DNA of 64,000 bases from JAOUJD01 sp963841815. GTDB taxonomy: Bacteria; Pseudomonadota; Gammaproteobacteria; Burkholderiales; Burkholderiaceae_F. A model generated the notes under the pieces. It saw only the letters and a program-made list of their open reading frames with translations. It was not told where the DNA came from and did not search any database. Each line of letters starts with the position of its first letter. Position 1 is the first letter of the stretch. Shown piece by piece: positions 27,432-35,223 of this stretch. A program made the position numbers and the translations under genes. The stretch lies in assembly GCA_963841815.1 (NCBI GenBank), contig CAWJEE010000027.1, forward strand, positions 1 through 64,000, given 5' to 3'.

Positions 27432-28551
27432 ATGGAGCAACAGCGCCCGCAACTGCTGATCGAGGGTCTGCGCATCCGCTACGGCGGCACCGGACCGACC
27501 GTCGTCGACGGGCTCACGCTCGCGCTCGGCAAGGGCGAGATCGGCTGCGTGGTCGGAAGCTCCGGCTGCGGCAAGACGACACTGCTGCGCGCGGTCGCGG
27601 GCTTCATCCCGGTCGCCTCCGGCACGATCGAAATCGACGGCCTCGTCGTCTCCGGGCCGAACTTCACCGCGGCGCCGGAGAAGCGCGGCGTCGGGCTGGT
27701 GTTCCAGGACTACGCGCTCTTCCCTCACCTGCGCGTGGACGACAACGTCGGCTTCGGACTGCGCCAACTCGGGACGTTGCCGAGCGCCGCGCGCGGGTCG
27801 ACGAGATGCTCGACCTCGTCGGGCTCAGGCGCGAGGCGGCGCGCTATCCGCACGAGCTGTCCGGCGGCCAGCAGCAGCGCGTCGCCCTCGCGCGCGCGCT
27901 CGCCCCGCGCCCGGCCCTGCTGCTGCATGGACGAGCCGTTCTCGAGCCTCGACGTCGAACTGCGCGTGCGCCTCGGCGCCGAAGTGCGCCAGATCCTGAA
28001 GGCCAGCGGCACGACCGCGATCCTCGTGACCCACGACCAGCAGGAGGCCTTCGCGATCGCGGACCGCGTCGGCGTGATGAACGCCGGTCGCCTCGAGCAG
28101 TGGGACCGGCCCTACGAGCTGTATCACCGGCCGGCGACGCGCTATGTCGCGGACTTCATCGGCGAGGGCGTCTTCCTGCCGCGCCAGGGTGCTGAACCCG
28201 ATGAACGTCGAGATCGAGCTCGGCGCGCTGAAGGGCGACGTGCCGCTGTCGTGCCAGCAGGGATGCGACACCTGCGGCAAGGGCTGCCACGTCGAGGTCC
28301 TGCTGCGTCCGGACGATGTCGTTCACGACGACGCGAGCGCGCTCAAGGCCGAGGTGGTGCGCAAGATCTTCCGCGGCGGCGACTTCATCTACACGCTGCG
28401 GCTCGACAGCGGACGCGAGGTGCTCGCGCTGGTGCCGAGCCATCACGACCACGCGGTCGGCGAGAAGATCGGCATCCGGCTCGACGCCGATCACGTCATC
28501 ACGTTTCCCGCAAACCCGGAGCCGCGCCAGGTACCGTTGCGGGTCGTGTAG
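27432..28551 (+). CDS. Fe(3+) ABC transporter ATP-binding protein (FbpC type), three frameshifts
   Basis: Pieces in three frames assemble into one ATPase of about 370 residues. Walker A is GSSGCGKTTLL and the Q-loop is VFQDYALFPHL. After a slip near 27790 come the signature LSGGQQQR and the switch to MDEPFSSLD (slip near 27929) with HDQQEA. After a slip near 28190 there is a C-terminal regulatory domain. That last domain contains CQQGCDTCGKGC, four cysteines spaced C-x3-C-x2-C-x3-C, ahead of EVLLRPDDVV. Start ATG at 27432, beyond the Fur box. All core motifs survive, so consensus indels are more likely than a pseudogene. Confidence 0.87.
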
Positions 28552-28554
28552 CAG

Positions 28555-29136
28555 ATGCATTGGGAGCGACGACCACCGCGTCCCGACGCCGACGTTCTGG
28601 AGCGCTGGCAGGCGGCCGACGGAACGGAGTTCCAGATCCGTCCGATGCGCTCGGACGACGCGAAACAGGAACTGGACTTCGTGCAGTCGCTTTCGCCGCA
28701 GGCGCGCTATGAGCGGACCTTCTCGCATCGCGACCTGCTCGCGCCGGGCGAACTCAGGAAGCTGATCCGCTTCGATGTGCGCGAGGAAGTCGCGCTGGTC
28801 GTCGTCGCGGACCGGGACGGCGCGCACGCGTTCGCCGCGGTGGCCCGGCTGACGAAGGTCGCGGGAACGGGCGAGTACGAATTCGCGATCGTCGTTGCGG
28901 ATGACTGCCAGCGACGCGGGGTCGGCAGCCGCCTGCTCGACAAGCTCCTCGAGGTCTCGCAACGCGCCGGCATCGCGCGGGTGATCGGCTACACCTTCAG
29001 CACCAACGAGGCCATGAAGGCGCTCGCCCGGAGGGCAGGATTCACGCTGCGATCCGACCCCGCGGACCGCAGCGTTACGCTGCTCGAGATCGACCCGTCC
29101 TTGCCCCGGAGGGAGGCACCGTCAGGCGCGGCGTGA
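28555..29136 (+). CDS. GNAT family N-acetyltransferase
   Basis: The 193-residue protein has a GNAT fold: FQIRPMRSDDAKQELDFVQSLSP at the start, the acetyl-CoA loop QRRGVGSRLLDKLLEVS (about 120-136) and a closing NEAMKALARRAGFTL. The sequence resembles the acetyltransferase domains found in Pat-like protein acetyltransferases, but without the large CoA-ligase-like part. It starts three bases after the iron ATPase stop, so it shares the Fur-controlled transcript. The substrate is unknown. Confidence 0.88.
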   Translation: MHWERRPPRPDADVLERWQAADGTEFQIRPMRSDDAKQELDFVQSLSPQARYERTFSHRDLLAPGELRKLIRFDVREEVALVVVADRDGAHAFAAVARLTKVAGTGEYEFAIVVADDCQRRGVGSRLLDKLLEVSQRAGIARVIGYTFSTNEAMKALARRAGFTLRSDPADRSVTLLEIDPSLPRREAPSGAA

Positions 29137-29225
29137 AGACTTCGCTCCTCGGACGTTGCACAGCCGCCACGCCCCCCCGGTAGCGGGATACCGCGCGGCC
29201 CGTTTGGAACCTACCTTCGCCGCAC

Positions 29226-29984
29226 ATGAATAACCCCGTCATCGAGCCGCGAGGCTACGTTCGGGGAGGGTTTGGCGAGGAGATGGATCTCGCCTGCCTC
29301 TCCATCGCTTCCCACTTCGCTGCCCTTCCCGGCTGGAAAGAGAGCCAGGTCGATCCTCACGAGGTCGCTTACCTGGCCGGCTTCCTTGCCTTCATCGCGC
29401 TGGTGTCGTCGCCCAGCGCCCCGCTGGGGCCGGCCGAGGCCGCGACCGGCGCGCGAGCGACCGTGGCAAGAAGGCTGATGCTGCGCGGAACCGGAGCCGA
29501 GTCGCTGAGTGATCGCCTCAAGTTGTTCAAGGCACGGCTGAACAGGTACTCGGCACTCTGGGTCGGCGTGCTCAAGAACACGAACACCTTCGGTGCGTTC
29601 GGTTCGCTCGCGTTCGAGAACGTGCAGGCTGGCGACAAGACGCGCCAGGGCTATGTCGAGCACCTGAACGCGTTTCCAGACTTCTGCGAACGCACGATTC
29701 GGGCGTTTCATGCGGCGGGGCAGCGCAGCGCCAGAAGAGTGGCGGCGATGCCGCTGGACTTCTCCGGGATCAAGGAGCAGGCGGAAGAAACGGAATCGCG
29801 CCTGCGCGAAGCGCTGCGCACGCTCGCGAAAGTCGGCAACCCCGAGGCCCTGAGCGCGTTGGCCGAGAACCGGGCGAGGCACGCGGACGCGCTGGCGCAG
29901 GTGCGCGCAGCGAAGAAGCAACTAGAGCGATTGAGTGCATTGCTCGACTCGCTCGAGTCGATCGACGCCTCGGCGAACAACTAG
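29226..29984 (+). CDS. Hypothetical protein with C-terminal coiled coil
   Basis: I do not recognise this 252-residue protein. It has no signal peptide. Residues 20-70 are mostly helical and mildly hydrophobic (EVAYLAGFLAFIALVSS). Residues 180-245 are rich in Glu, Ala, Leu and Lys with heptad-like spacing and look like a coiled coil. Codon use matches its surroundings. It stands alone between the GNAT gene and a pyrophosphatase-like gene. Confidence 0.65.
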   Translation: MNNPVIEPRGYVRGGFGEEMDLACLSIASHFAALPGWKESQVDPHEVAYLAGFLAFIALVSSPSAPLGPAEAATGARATVARRLMLRGTGAESLSDRLKLFKARLNRYSALWVGVLKNTNTFGAFGSLAFENVQAGDKTRQGYVEHLNAFPDFCERTIRAFHAAGQRSARRVAAMPLDFSGIKEQAEETESRLREALRTLAKVGNPEALSALAENRARHADALAQVRAAKKQLERLSALLDSLESIDASANN

Positions 29985-30083
29985 ACAAGCGATCGTGCCG
30001 CGAGTGCGGCCAGGCCCTCCGGCCGCCGAGCGCATTCCCGGAAGCCGCCCGGCTCCCGACGGCGACCGGCGTAGTCTGTTCCC

Positions 30084-30593
30084 GTGACCGTCGCGCGCCC
30101 TGTCCCAATTCCTGCCTGCGAGAGAGCCGATGCGCCCGAAGTCGAGGTCGTCATCGAAATCCCGAAGGGCTCGTTCATCAAGCGCGGGTCCACGGGGCAT
30201 GTCGACTTTGTCTCGCCCTTGCCGTGTCCGTACAACTATGGTTCGGTGCCGAACTATGTCGGACTCGAGGGCGACCTGCTCGATGCCCTGGTACTGGGGC
30301 CACGCCTGCAGGCTGGAACCCTGTTGCGCCTCAAGGCGTGGGGCGCGGTGACGTTGACGGACCGTGGCATGTCCGACGACAAGCTCGTCTGCAGCAGCGA
30401 CCCGCCGAGCGATGCGGAGAAACGGAACGTGCTGCGGTTCTTCGCCTTCTACGCAAAGTGCAAGGGGCTGCTGAACATTCTGCGGCGTCAACCTGGCCGC
30501 AACGCCTGCGATGGCTGGCTGGACGCCGCGCAGGCCCTGAAGCGCGCCGCGCCGCGCGATGAAGGCTGGCGTGGACCGCCCGTGCCATTCTGA
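30084..30593 (+). CDS. Divergent inorganic pyrophosphatase-like protein
   Basis: The 169-residue protein (GTG start) is shaped like family-I pyrophosphatase: EVVIEIPKGSFIKR, CPYNYGSVPNYVG, then EGDLLDALVLGP. Compared with the canonical enzyme encoded at 54526-55074 (DDGDPLDVLV) the first metal-binding aspartate is replaced. The second aspartate cluster is also altered (GMSDDKLVCS in place of EAGGDSKLLAV). Activity on pyrophosphate is uncertain; it may act on another phosphate ester or be inactive. It is divergent in sequence and not near ppa. Confidence 0.7.
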   Translation: MTVARPVPIPACERADAPEVEVVIEIPKGSFIKRGSTGHVDFVSPLPCPYNYGSVPNYVGLEGDLLDALVLGPRLQAGTLLRLKAWGAVTLTDRGMSDDKLVCSSDPPSDAEKRNVLRFFAFYAKCKGLLNILRRQPGRNACDGWLDAAQALKRAAPRDEGWRGPPVPF

Positions 30594-30614
30594 ACGCAAT
30601 CGACGCCGACCGGT

Positions 30615-31121
30615 TCAGGTGTGAGCGCGGCTCAGGAAGATGTCGATGGTGCGAACGAAGATGAAGCCGAAGACGCACAGTGCCCACGTCAATGCAACGG
30701 CGTATGGGCCGACGCTCGAGGGAAAGGGAATCCCCGCGACATTGAGCCAGAGCCCCGCAACGGCGACGAGCGAAATCGCGTAAATGAGGACGACCCATGC
30801 CGGAAAGCGGCCTCCCTCGATCGCGCGGCGACGGCGAAACTGGCTCAGCAGCAAGACGGTGAGGATCGACGCGGCGGCTGCACTGGACACAGGCCAGATG
30901 ACGGACCCGGCGACATGAAGGAGGTTCAGAAGCGCCGGAACCAGAGCCAGTGCGGTCACGAGGAGACCGCCTTCGATGTAGAGGCGCACGAAGCGGAGGT
31001 GCCGCTCGGAGATCTCGCCTCCGAGCGCACCGCGCAGGGTGACCACCACCGCCGAGAAGCCGGCGAATGACAACGAGAGGGCTGCGAGGGAGAGGAGGAA
31101 GTCGGATTCCGCGGACGTCAC
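30615..31121 (-). CDS. Small four-helix membrane protein of unknown function
   Basis: The 168-residue protein has four predicted transmembrane helices: about 8-28 (LLSLAALSLSFAGFSAVVVTL), 50-68, 72-92 and 107-128, with a last hydrophobic stretch near 138-160. A basic loop (QFRRRRA) suggests cytoplasmic placement between the second and third pairs. I recognise no family. It converges on the pyrophosphatase-like gene and starts just beyond a hairpin (31180-31199) and the tRNA-Ser region. Confidence 0.65.
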   Translation of the reverse strand: MTSAESDFLLSLAALSLSFAGFSAVVVTLRGALGGEISERHLRFVRLYIEGGLLVTALALVPALLNLLHVAGSVIWPVSSAAAASILTVLLLSQFRRRRAIEGGRFPAWVVLIYAISLVAVAGLWLNVAGIPFPSSVGPYAVALTWALCVFGFIFVRTIDIFLSRAHT

Positions 31122-31248
31122 GATCGCACCCCCATGGGCATGTGCCTGACGAGCCTCACACCCCAGCCGAAGGGCCGGGACCGCCGTCGAAACGGCGGTT
31201 CATGTGCACCACCTTGCATGCATGTGCACGTACAGGTTCAGCTTGTAC

Positions 31249-31339
31249 TGGCGGAGAGAGTGGGATTCGAACCCACGATGGGCTTTTGACCCATACACAC
31301 TTTCCAGGCGTGCGCCTTCGACCGCTCGGCCATCTCTCC
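31249..31339 (-). tRNA. tRNA-Ser (anticodon GGA)
   Basis: Read on the minus strand the 91-nt gene begins GGAGAGATGGCCGAGCGGTC, has the anticodon arm CTGGAAA (GGA), and a long variable arm typical of serine tRNA (GTATGGGTCAAAAGCCCATC). The T-arm is GTGGGTTCGAATCCCAC, with an encoded CCA end at 31249-31251. Acceptor ends pair GGAGAGA with TCTCTCC. The first 72 nt are repeated exactly at 31485-31556. Confidence 0.96.
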
Positions 31340-31369
31340 TGATTCGGTTACCACCTCGATCCCACCCGA

Positions 31370-31491
31370 GTGGGATTGCTCGCATCTCGCCTCACGGCGA
31401 TCTGCTCGTCCCTCCGCTTCGCTTCGGGACCGCCGTCGCTTCGCGCCGGCGTCCTTCGCGACAGTCCACTGGACTGTCGCTCGTCGAACCC
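31370..31491 (-). repeat. tRNA T-arm-bounded structured repeat, copy 1 (inside a truncated tRNA-Ser)
   Basis: A 122-nt unit whose plus-strand ends are GTGGGATT and CGAACCC, exactly the two halves of a tRNA-Ser T-arm. Four hairpins lie inside: 31387-31400 (TCGCC/GGCGA), 31408-31430 (GTCCC/GGGAC), about 31432-31450 (GCCG/CGGC), and 31458-31480 (perfect 11-bp arms). The second full copy, at 37497-37619, keeps the same order of stems with different paired bases, for example a 12-bp last stem. This pattern suggests selection on structure. Function unknown. Confidence 0.75.
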
Positions 31492-31556
31492 ACGATGGGC
31501 TTTTGACCCATACACACTTTCCAGGCGTGCGCCTTCGACCGCTCGGCCATCTCTCC
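31485..31556 (-). pseudogene. Truncated tRNA-Ser(GGA) copy, 3' end lost in the T-loop
   Basis: These 72 nt are identical to the 5' 72 nt of the intact tRNA-Ser at 31249-31339. The copy runs from the acceptor 5' strand through the anticodon and variable arms to GGGTTCG. Where the T-arm should close with AATCCCAC and the acceptor 3' strand, the structured repeat begins. AATCCCAC appears only at the far end of the repeat, and no acceptor strand or CCA follows. It cannot form a normal tRNA as it stands. Confidence 0.88.
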
Positions 31557-31590
31557 GACGAGGGGGCGATTATATCCGGCGCCTCCAATG

Positions 31591-31620
31591 AAAAAGGCCC
31601 GCGGCGAGCCGCGGGCCTTT
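31591..31620 (-). terminator. Intrinsic terminator of the symporter operon
   Basis: Perfect 12-bp arms AAAGGCCCGCGG and CCGCGGGCCTTT flank a four-base loop. On the minus strand the hairpin is followed by TTTTTCATT, 20 bases after the symporter stop. Confidence 0.92.
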
Positions 31621-31639
31621 GGGCTGCAGCAGCAGGACG

Positions 31640-33733
31640 TCAGCGGGCGATCGTCTCGACCGTGTCGCCGCGCAGGCTCGGATATCGAACGTGCTCGACG
31701 AACTCCTGAACCTCCTTGCTGGGCGACGGAGTGAGCATGCTCACCACGAGGATCGTGATGATGCCGATCGGCAAGCCGAACACGCCGGCCGAGATAGGTG
31801 CGATGCCCCACCAGAGGTCCATCTTCGTGGTGCCGAACCACTCGATGAACTGCGGGTACGTGTGCACCATGTAGTACAGGCACGTGCCCAGGCCTGCGAC
31901 CATCCCGGCGATGGCACCCCACTTGTTGGCGCGCTTCCAGAACACCCCGAGTACGAGGGCCGGGAAGAACGCCGACGCTGCCATCGAGAACGCCGCGCCG
32001 ACCAGGAACAGGATGTTGCCCGGCTTCTGCGACGTGACCCACGCCGCGAAGATGGCCACCACCAGCAGCAGGAGCTTGGAAATCATGACTCGCTTCTGCG
32101 TGGAGGCGTTCGGGTTGATCATCTTGTAGTACAGGTCGTGCGACAGCGCGTTGGCGATCGTCAGCAGCAGGCCGTCCGCAGTCGAGAGCGCCGCTGCCAG
32201 GCCACCGGCCGCGACCAGGCCCGAGATCACATATGGCAATCCCGCGATTTCCGGCGTTGCCAGCACGATGATGTCGCCGCCGAGTGTCATCTCCGCCAGT
32301 TGCACGATCCCGTCCTTGTTGATGTCACTGATCGACATCAGGGTTGGATCGATCTTGGCCCAGGCGGCCACCCATGCCGGCAGGTTCGCGAACGACGAGC
32401 CCACCACGTTGTGATAGACCTCGTACTTCGCCAGCACCGCGAGTGCGGGCGCCGTGAAGTACAGCAGGAAGATGAAGAACAGCGACCAGAACACCGAGAC
32501 GCGCGCTTCCTGCACCGACGGCGTGGTGTAGTAGCGCATCAGGATATGCGGCAGTGCAGCCGTGCCGAACATCATGCAGAACACCAGCGCGAGGAAGTTG
32601 TTGCGCTTGGTCGCACGTTCCTTGTCCCCCGCCTCTCCCGTCTTGGTGGTCGTGTACGGCGTTGCATGCGGCGCCGGCGGACCGGTTCTTGCAGAGTTGG
32701 AGGCCACCTGCTTGGCCCACGCGGCCTTCGCATCGTCCGGCGTCTTCGGGAAGTCGTTGACCGCCTTCTCCGCTGCACGGATGTCGGCCACCGGGGCGTT
32801 CGACGCCTTCAGTTCCTCGACGCGCTGGGCTGCCGCGGCCTTGCCGGCTTCCCACGATGCCGGCAGCGCGTCGATGCGCGCCTTGGCGTCCGCCGCGTTC
32901 TTCTTGAAGATCTCGCGAACGGCCACCTCACCAGGATTCGTGGTGAGCTCCTTTTCCTTCGCCGTCACCTTCTGCAGCACCTGGCCGTACACGAGCTGCG
33001 GAATCGGGAAGTTGGTGATCTTCACCGACAGCCACACCACCGGAATCATGTAGGCGACGATCAGGATGATGTACTGCGCCACCTGCGTCCACGTGACCGC
33101 GCGCATGCCGCCCAGGAACGAGCAGACCAGGATACCGGCCAGGCCCAGGAACACGCCGACGCCGAACTCGACCCCCGTGAAACGCGCCGTGATGATGCCG
33201 ACGCCGTAGATCTGCGCGACCACATACGTGAACGAGCACAGGATCGCGGCGAACACGCCGATCGAACGCGCGATGTTGCCGCCGTAGCGCGCGCCGAGGA
33301 AGTCGGGAATCGTGAACTGGCCGAACTTGCGCAGGTACGGCGCGAGGAACAGCGCCACCAGGACGTAGCCGCCGGTCCAGCCGATTACGAAGCCGAGTCC
33401 GTCGAAGCCGCTGAGGTACAGCGTGCCCGCCATGCCGATGAACGATGCGGCCGACATCCAGTCCGCGCCCGTCGCCATGCCGTTGAACAGCGCCGGCACG
33501 CGGCGACCCGCGACGTAGTACTCGGCGACGTCCGCCGTGCGGCTCATGATGCCGATGCCCGCGTATAGCGAGATGGTTGCGAACAGGAACGTGTAGCCGA
33601 TCCAGACGCGCGGCAGGCCCATCTGCTCGAGGATCGCGAGCACGACCACGAAGAAGACGAAACCGCCCGTGTACCAGGTGTAGTACTTCTTCAGCTGGTT
33701 GAAGAAGGCACGATTCGAACTGACGGCGCTCAT
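31640..33733 (-). CDS. Sodium:solute symporter, VC_2705/ActP-like (probable acetate or monocarboxylate uptake)
   Basis: The 697-residue transporter of the SSS family has about 13 transmembrane helices. Features include AEYYVAGRRVPALFNGMATGADWMSAASFIG near the start, FTIPDFLGARYG and LVAAGGLAAALSTADGLLLTIANALSHD. A hydrophilic insertion of roughly 120 residues (about 260-385, rich in Ala, Lys and Glu) interrupts the core, as in VC_2705-type symporters that pair with a DUF4212 protein. It overlaps that partner's stop by four bases. Downstream on the same strand from acs, it fits acetate uptake. Confidence 0.93.
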   Translation of the reverse strand: MSAVSSNRAFFNQLKKYYTWYTGGFVFFVVVLAILEQMGLPRVWIGYTFLFATISLYAGIGIMSRTADVAEYYVAGRRVPALFNGMATGADWMSAASFIGMAGTLYLSGFDGLGFVIGWTGGYVLVALFLAPYLRKFGQFTIPDFLGARYGGNIARSIGVFAAILCSFTYVVAQIYGVGIITARFTGVEFGVGVFLGLAGILVCSFLGGMRAVTWTQVAQYIILIVAYMIPVVWLSVKITNFPIPQLVYGQVLQKVTAKEKELTTNPGEVAVREIFKKNAADAKARIDALPASWEAGKAAAAQRVEELKASNAPVADIRAAEKAVNDFPKTPDDAKAAWAKQVASNSARTGPPAPHATPYTTTKTGEAGDKERATKRNNFLALVFCMMFGTAALPHILMRYYTTPSVQEARVSVFWSLFFIFLLYFTAPALAVLAKYEVYHNVVGSSFANLPAWVAAWAKIDPTLMSISDINKDGIVQLAEMTLGGDIIVLATPEIAGLPYVISGLVAAGGLAAALSTADGLLLTIANALSHDLYYKMINPNASTQKRVMISKLLLLVVAIFAAWVTSQKPGNILFLVGAAFSMAASAFFPALVLGVFWKRANKWGAIAGMVAGLGTCLYYMVHTYPQFIEWFGTTKMDLWWGIAPISAGVFGLPIGIITILVVSMLTPSPSKEVQEFVEHVRYPSLRGDTVETIAR

Positions 33734-33996
33734 TTGGTGTCTCCCTCATCCACGCCGTACTCGAGGTCCATCTTGCGCATGGCCCTCGCGTAGTACCAGA
33801 TGATCAGTACGTAGATGATCAGCGATCCCTGCGCCGCCATGTAGAACGAGAGCGGCCAGCCGAAGAAGTTGATCTCGGCCAGCGGGATCGCGAACCACGC
33901 CATCACGTACGTGACGACGAACCAGATGAACAACAGGACTGCAGTGAGCCGGAGGTTCCGGCTCCAATACTCTTTGTGCTTTTCGGTGAGTTGCAT
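33730..33996 (-). CDS. DUF4212 small membrane subunit of a sodium:solute symporter
   Basis: The 88-residue protein has two transmembrane helices (TAVLLFIWFVVTYVMAWFAI and PLSFYMAAQGSLIIYVLIIWYYA). It begins with the family signature EKHKEYWSRNLRLT. DUF4212 proteins are encoded directly upstream of VC_2705-type symporters, as here, with a four-base overlap. It probably stabilises or completes the transporter. Confidence 0.93.
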   Translation of the reverse strand: MQLTEKHKEYWSRNLRLTAVLLFIWFVVTYVMAWFAIPLAEINFFGWPLSFYMAAQGSLIIYVLIIWYYARAMRKMDLEYGVDEGDTK

Positions 33997-34029
33997 GTTC
34001 TCTCCTTGGTGGTCTTCTGTCTCCTCGAC

Positions 34030-34671
34030 TCAAGTGGCTTCCGCGGTGATTTCCTCCTTCGGTTGGGAGTTGCTTTCAGGACCGGACTTCGCGCGGGACG
34101 GACTCCGCTCGAGATCCCTTTTCAACGTGGCAGTGAACTTCGGCTCGAAGCCGGCCAGCTGCTCGAGGACCTTCGCCGCTTCGTCGCTGCGGCCGAGGTG
34201 GTGGTACGTCATGCCCAGCTGGTAGTAGCCGTAGGGACTGAACGGCTGGATCTTGATGTTCTGCTTCAACGCCTCGACCGCCTCCTCGAGGCGGCCGTCA
34301 CGGATCAGCACGAGCCCGAGGCCGTACCACGCGCGGTCGAGCGTCGGCCTCAGCTGCACGGCGCGGCGGAAGCAGCGCTCCGCCTCGGCGATGTTGTCGG
34401 CCTTGTCCTGTAGGAAGCCGAGGTTGAACCAGCCGTCGGCGTTGCTCGGGTTGACCTGGGTGAGGCGATCGAGCTCCCGCACGGCCCCGGCGTTGTCGCC
34501 GGCTTCGGCGAGCAGGTTGCCCAGCATGATGCGGGCCTCGTCGTAGGTCGGATCGACCGCCAGCATCCGGCGGTAGGTTTCGATCGCCTGCGCGTTGCGC
34601 TTGAAGATCAGGGCGGTGTTGGCCTGGCGATTCAGCCACCAGATCGTCAGCTTCGTTGCGATCGAACTCAT
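34030..34671 (-). CDS. Tetratricopeptide repeat protein
   Basis: The ATG at 34671 gives 213 residues. Four to five TPR units are visible (AIETYRRMLAVDPTYDEA; AVRELDRLTQVNPSNADGWFNLG; AERCFRRAVQLRPTLDRAWYGLG; AVEALKQNIKIQPFSPYGYYQLG). A hydrophilic tail ends EEITAEAT. TPR proteins mediate protein contacts. Its start overlaps the stop of the small membrane protein gene by four bases, and it precedes the DUF4212 gene, so it belongs to the symporter transcript. Confidence 0.87.
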   Translation of the reverse strand: MSSIATKLTIWWLNRQANTALIFKRNAQAIETYRRMLAVDPTYDEARIMLGNLLAEAGDNAGAVRELDRLTQVNPSNADGWFNLGFLQDKADNIAEAERCFRRAVQLRPTLDRAWYGLGLVLIRDGRLEEAVEALKQNIKIQPFSPYGYYQLGMTYHHLGRSDEAAKVLEQLAGFEPKFTATLKRDLERSPSRAKSGPESNSQPKEEITAEAT

Positions 34672-35060
34672 TGCTTGCTTCCTCCTGCGCTCCACGCTTC
34701 CACCCACTTTTCGCAGCTCGCCTGAGCGATGTCCGCGCGGCAGGAGGCGCGATGCTCGAAGCCGAGCCAGAAGTAGGCGATGAACAGGACCATGAACGCC
34801 GCGATCGGAATGTGCTGGTCCAGCACGATCTTCGGCGTGACGAGACGGATCAGTTTCACGAACGGGCTCGCCACCAGTTCGAAGGTCTTGTAGACGATGT
34901 TCTGCTGGCGGGCGCGCCAGTTGAAAATGCCGACCACCAGTTGACCGAGCAGGGCCGTCGCGGCCACGAGCACGATCGTCTGCGCCGCAAGTAGGGCGAA
35001 CGCCAAGTTGCCTGTCTCCTCGAACGGCACGGACTGTCCGCGCCACTGGTTTCCGGACAT
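34668..35060 (-). CDS. Small membrane protein of unknown function in the acs-symporter block
   Basis: Starting at the ATG at 35060, the 130-residue protein begins MSGNQWRGQSVPFEETG. It has one strong helix (LAFALLAAQTIVLVAATALLGQLVVGIF), a possible membrane-lying segment (YKTFELVASPFVKLIRLVTP) and a second helix (IPIAAFMVLFIAYFWLGF). A cysteine-containing tail follows (CRADIAQASCEKW). I recognise no named family. A four-base overlap with the TPR gene implies co-translation. Confidence 0.75.
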   Translation of the reverse strand: MSGNQWRGQSVPFEETGNLAFALLAAQTIVLVAATALLGQLVVGIFNWRARQQNIVYKTFELVASPFVKLIRLVTPKIVLDQHIPIAAFMVLFIAYFWLGFEHRASCRADIAQASCEKWVEAWSAGGSKQ

Positions 35061-35099
35061 TGGGCCCTTCCCCGCGTCCGGCTGTCTCGTTTGCGCTGA

Positions 35100-35133
35100 G
35101 GCCCGGCGGGCAGTCAACCCTGCTCGCCGGGCC
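35100..35133. other. GC-rich hairpin between acs and the downstream membrane gene
   Basis: A 14-bp stem with one mismatch (35100-35113 with 35120-35133) closes a six-base loop. Neither side carries a convincing T-tract on the minus strand. It may act as a weak terminator, an RNA processing site or a stabiliser between acs and the small-protein genes. Confidence 0.5.
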
Positions 35134-35223
35134 CTTCGCGTCTTGTTTTCGGAGCTGTCTCGCCCCTTCTGTCTGCCTCCAGCAACCTCCACCACTGCAT
35201 CCATCGCAGCGGCTCGCATCCTC

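Noticed and set aside
31180..31199. Hairpin ACCGCCGT/ACGGCGGT as a tRNA terminator
   Set aside because: It lies about 50 bases past the tRNA and has no T-tract in either direction, so I do not call it.
31249..31620. CRISPR-like array suggested by repeated segments
   Set aside because: The repeats are a tRNA, its partial copy and one structured element. There is no regular repeat-spacer pattern and no cas gene.
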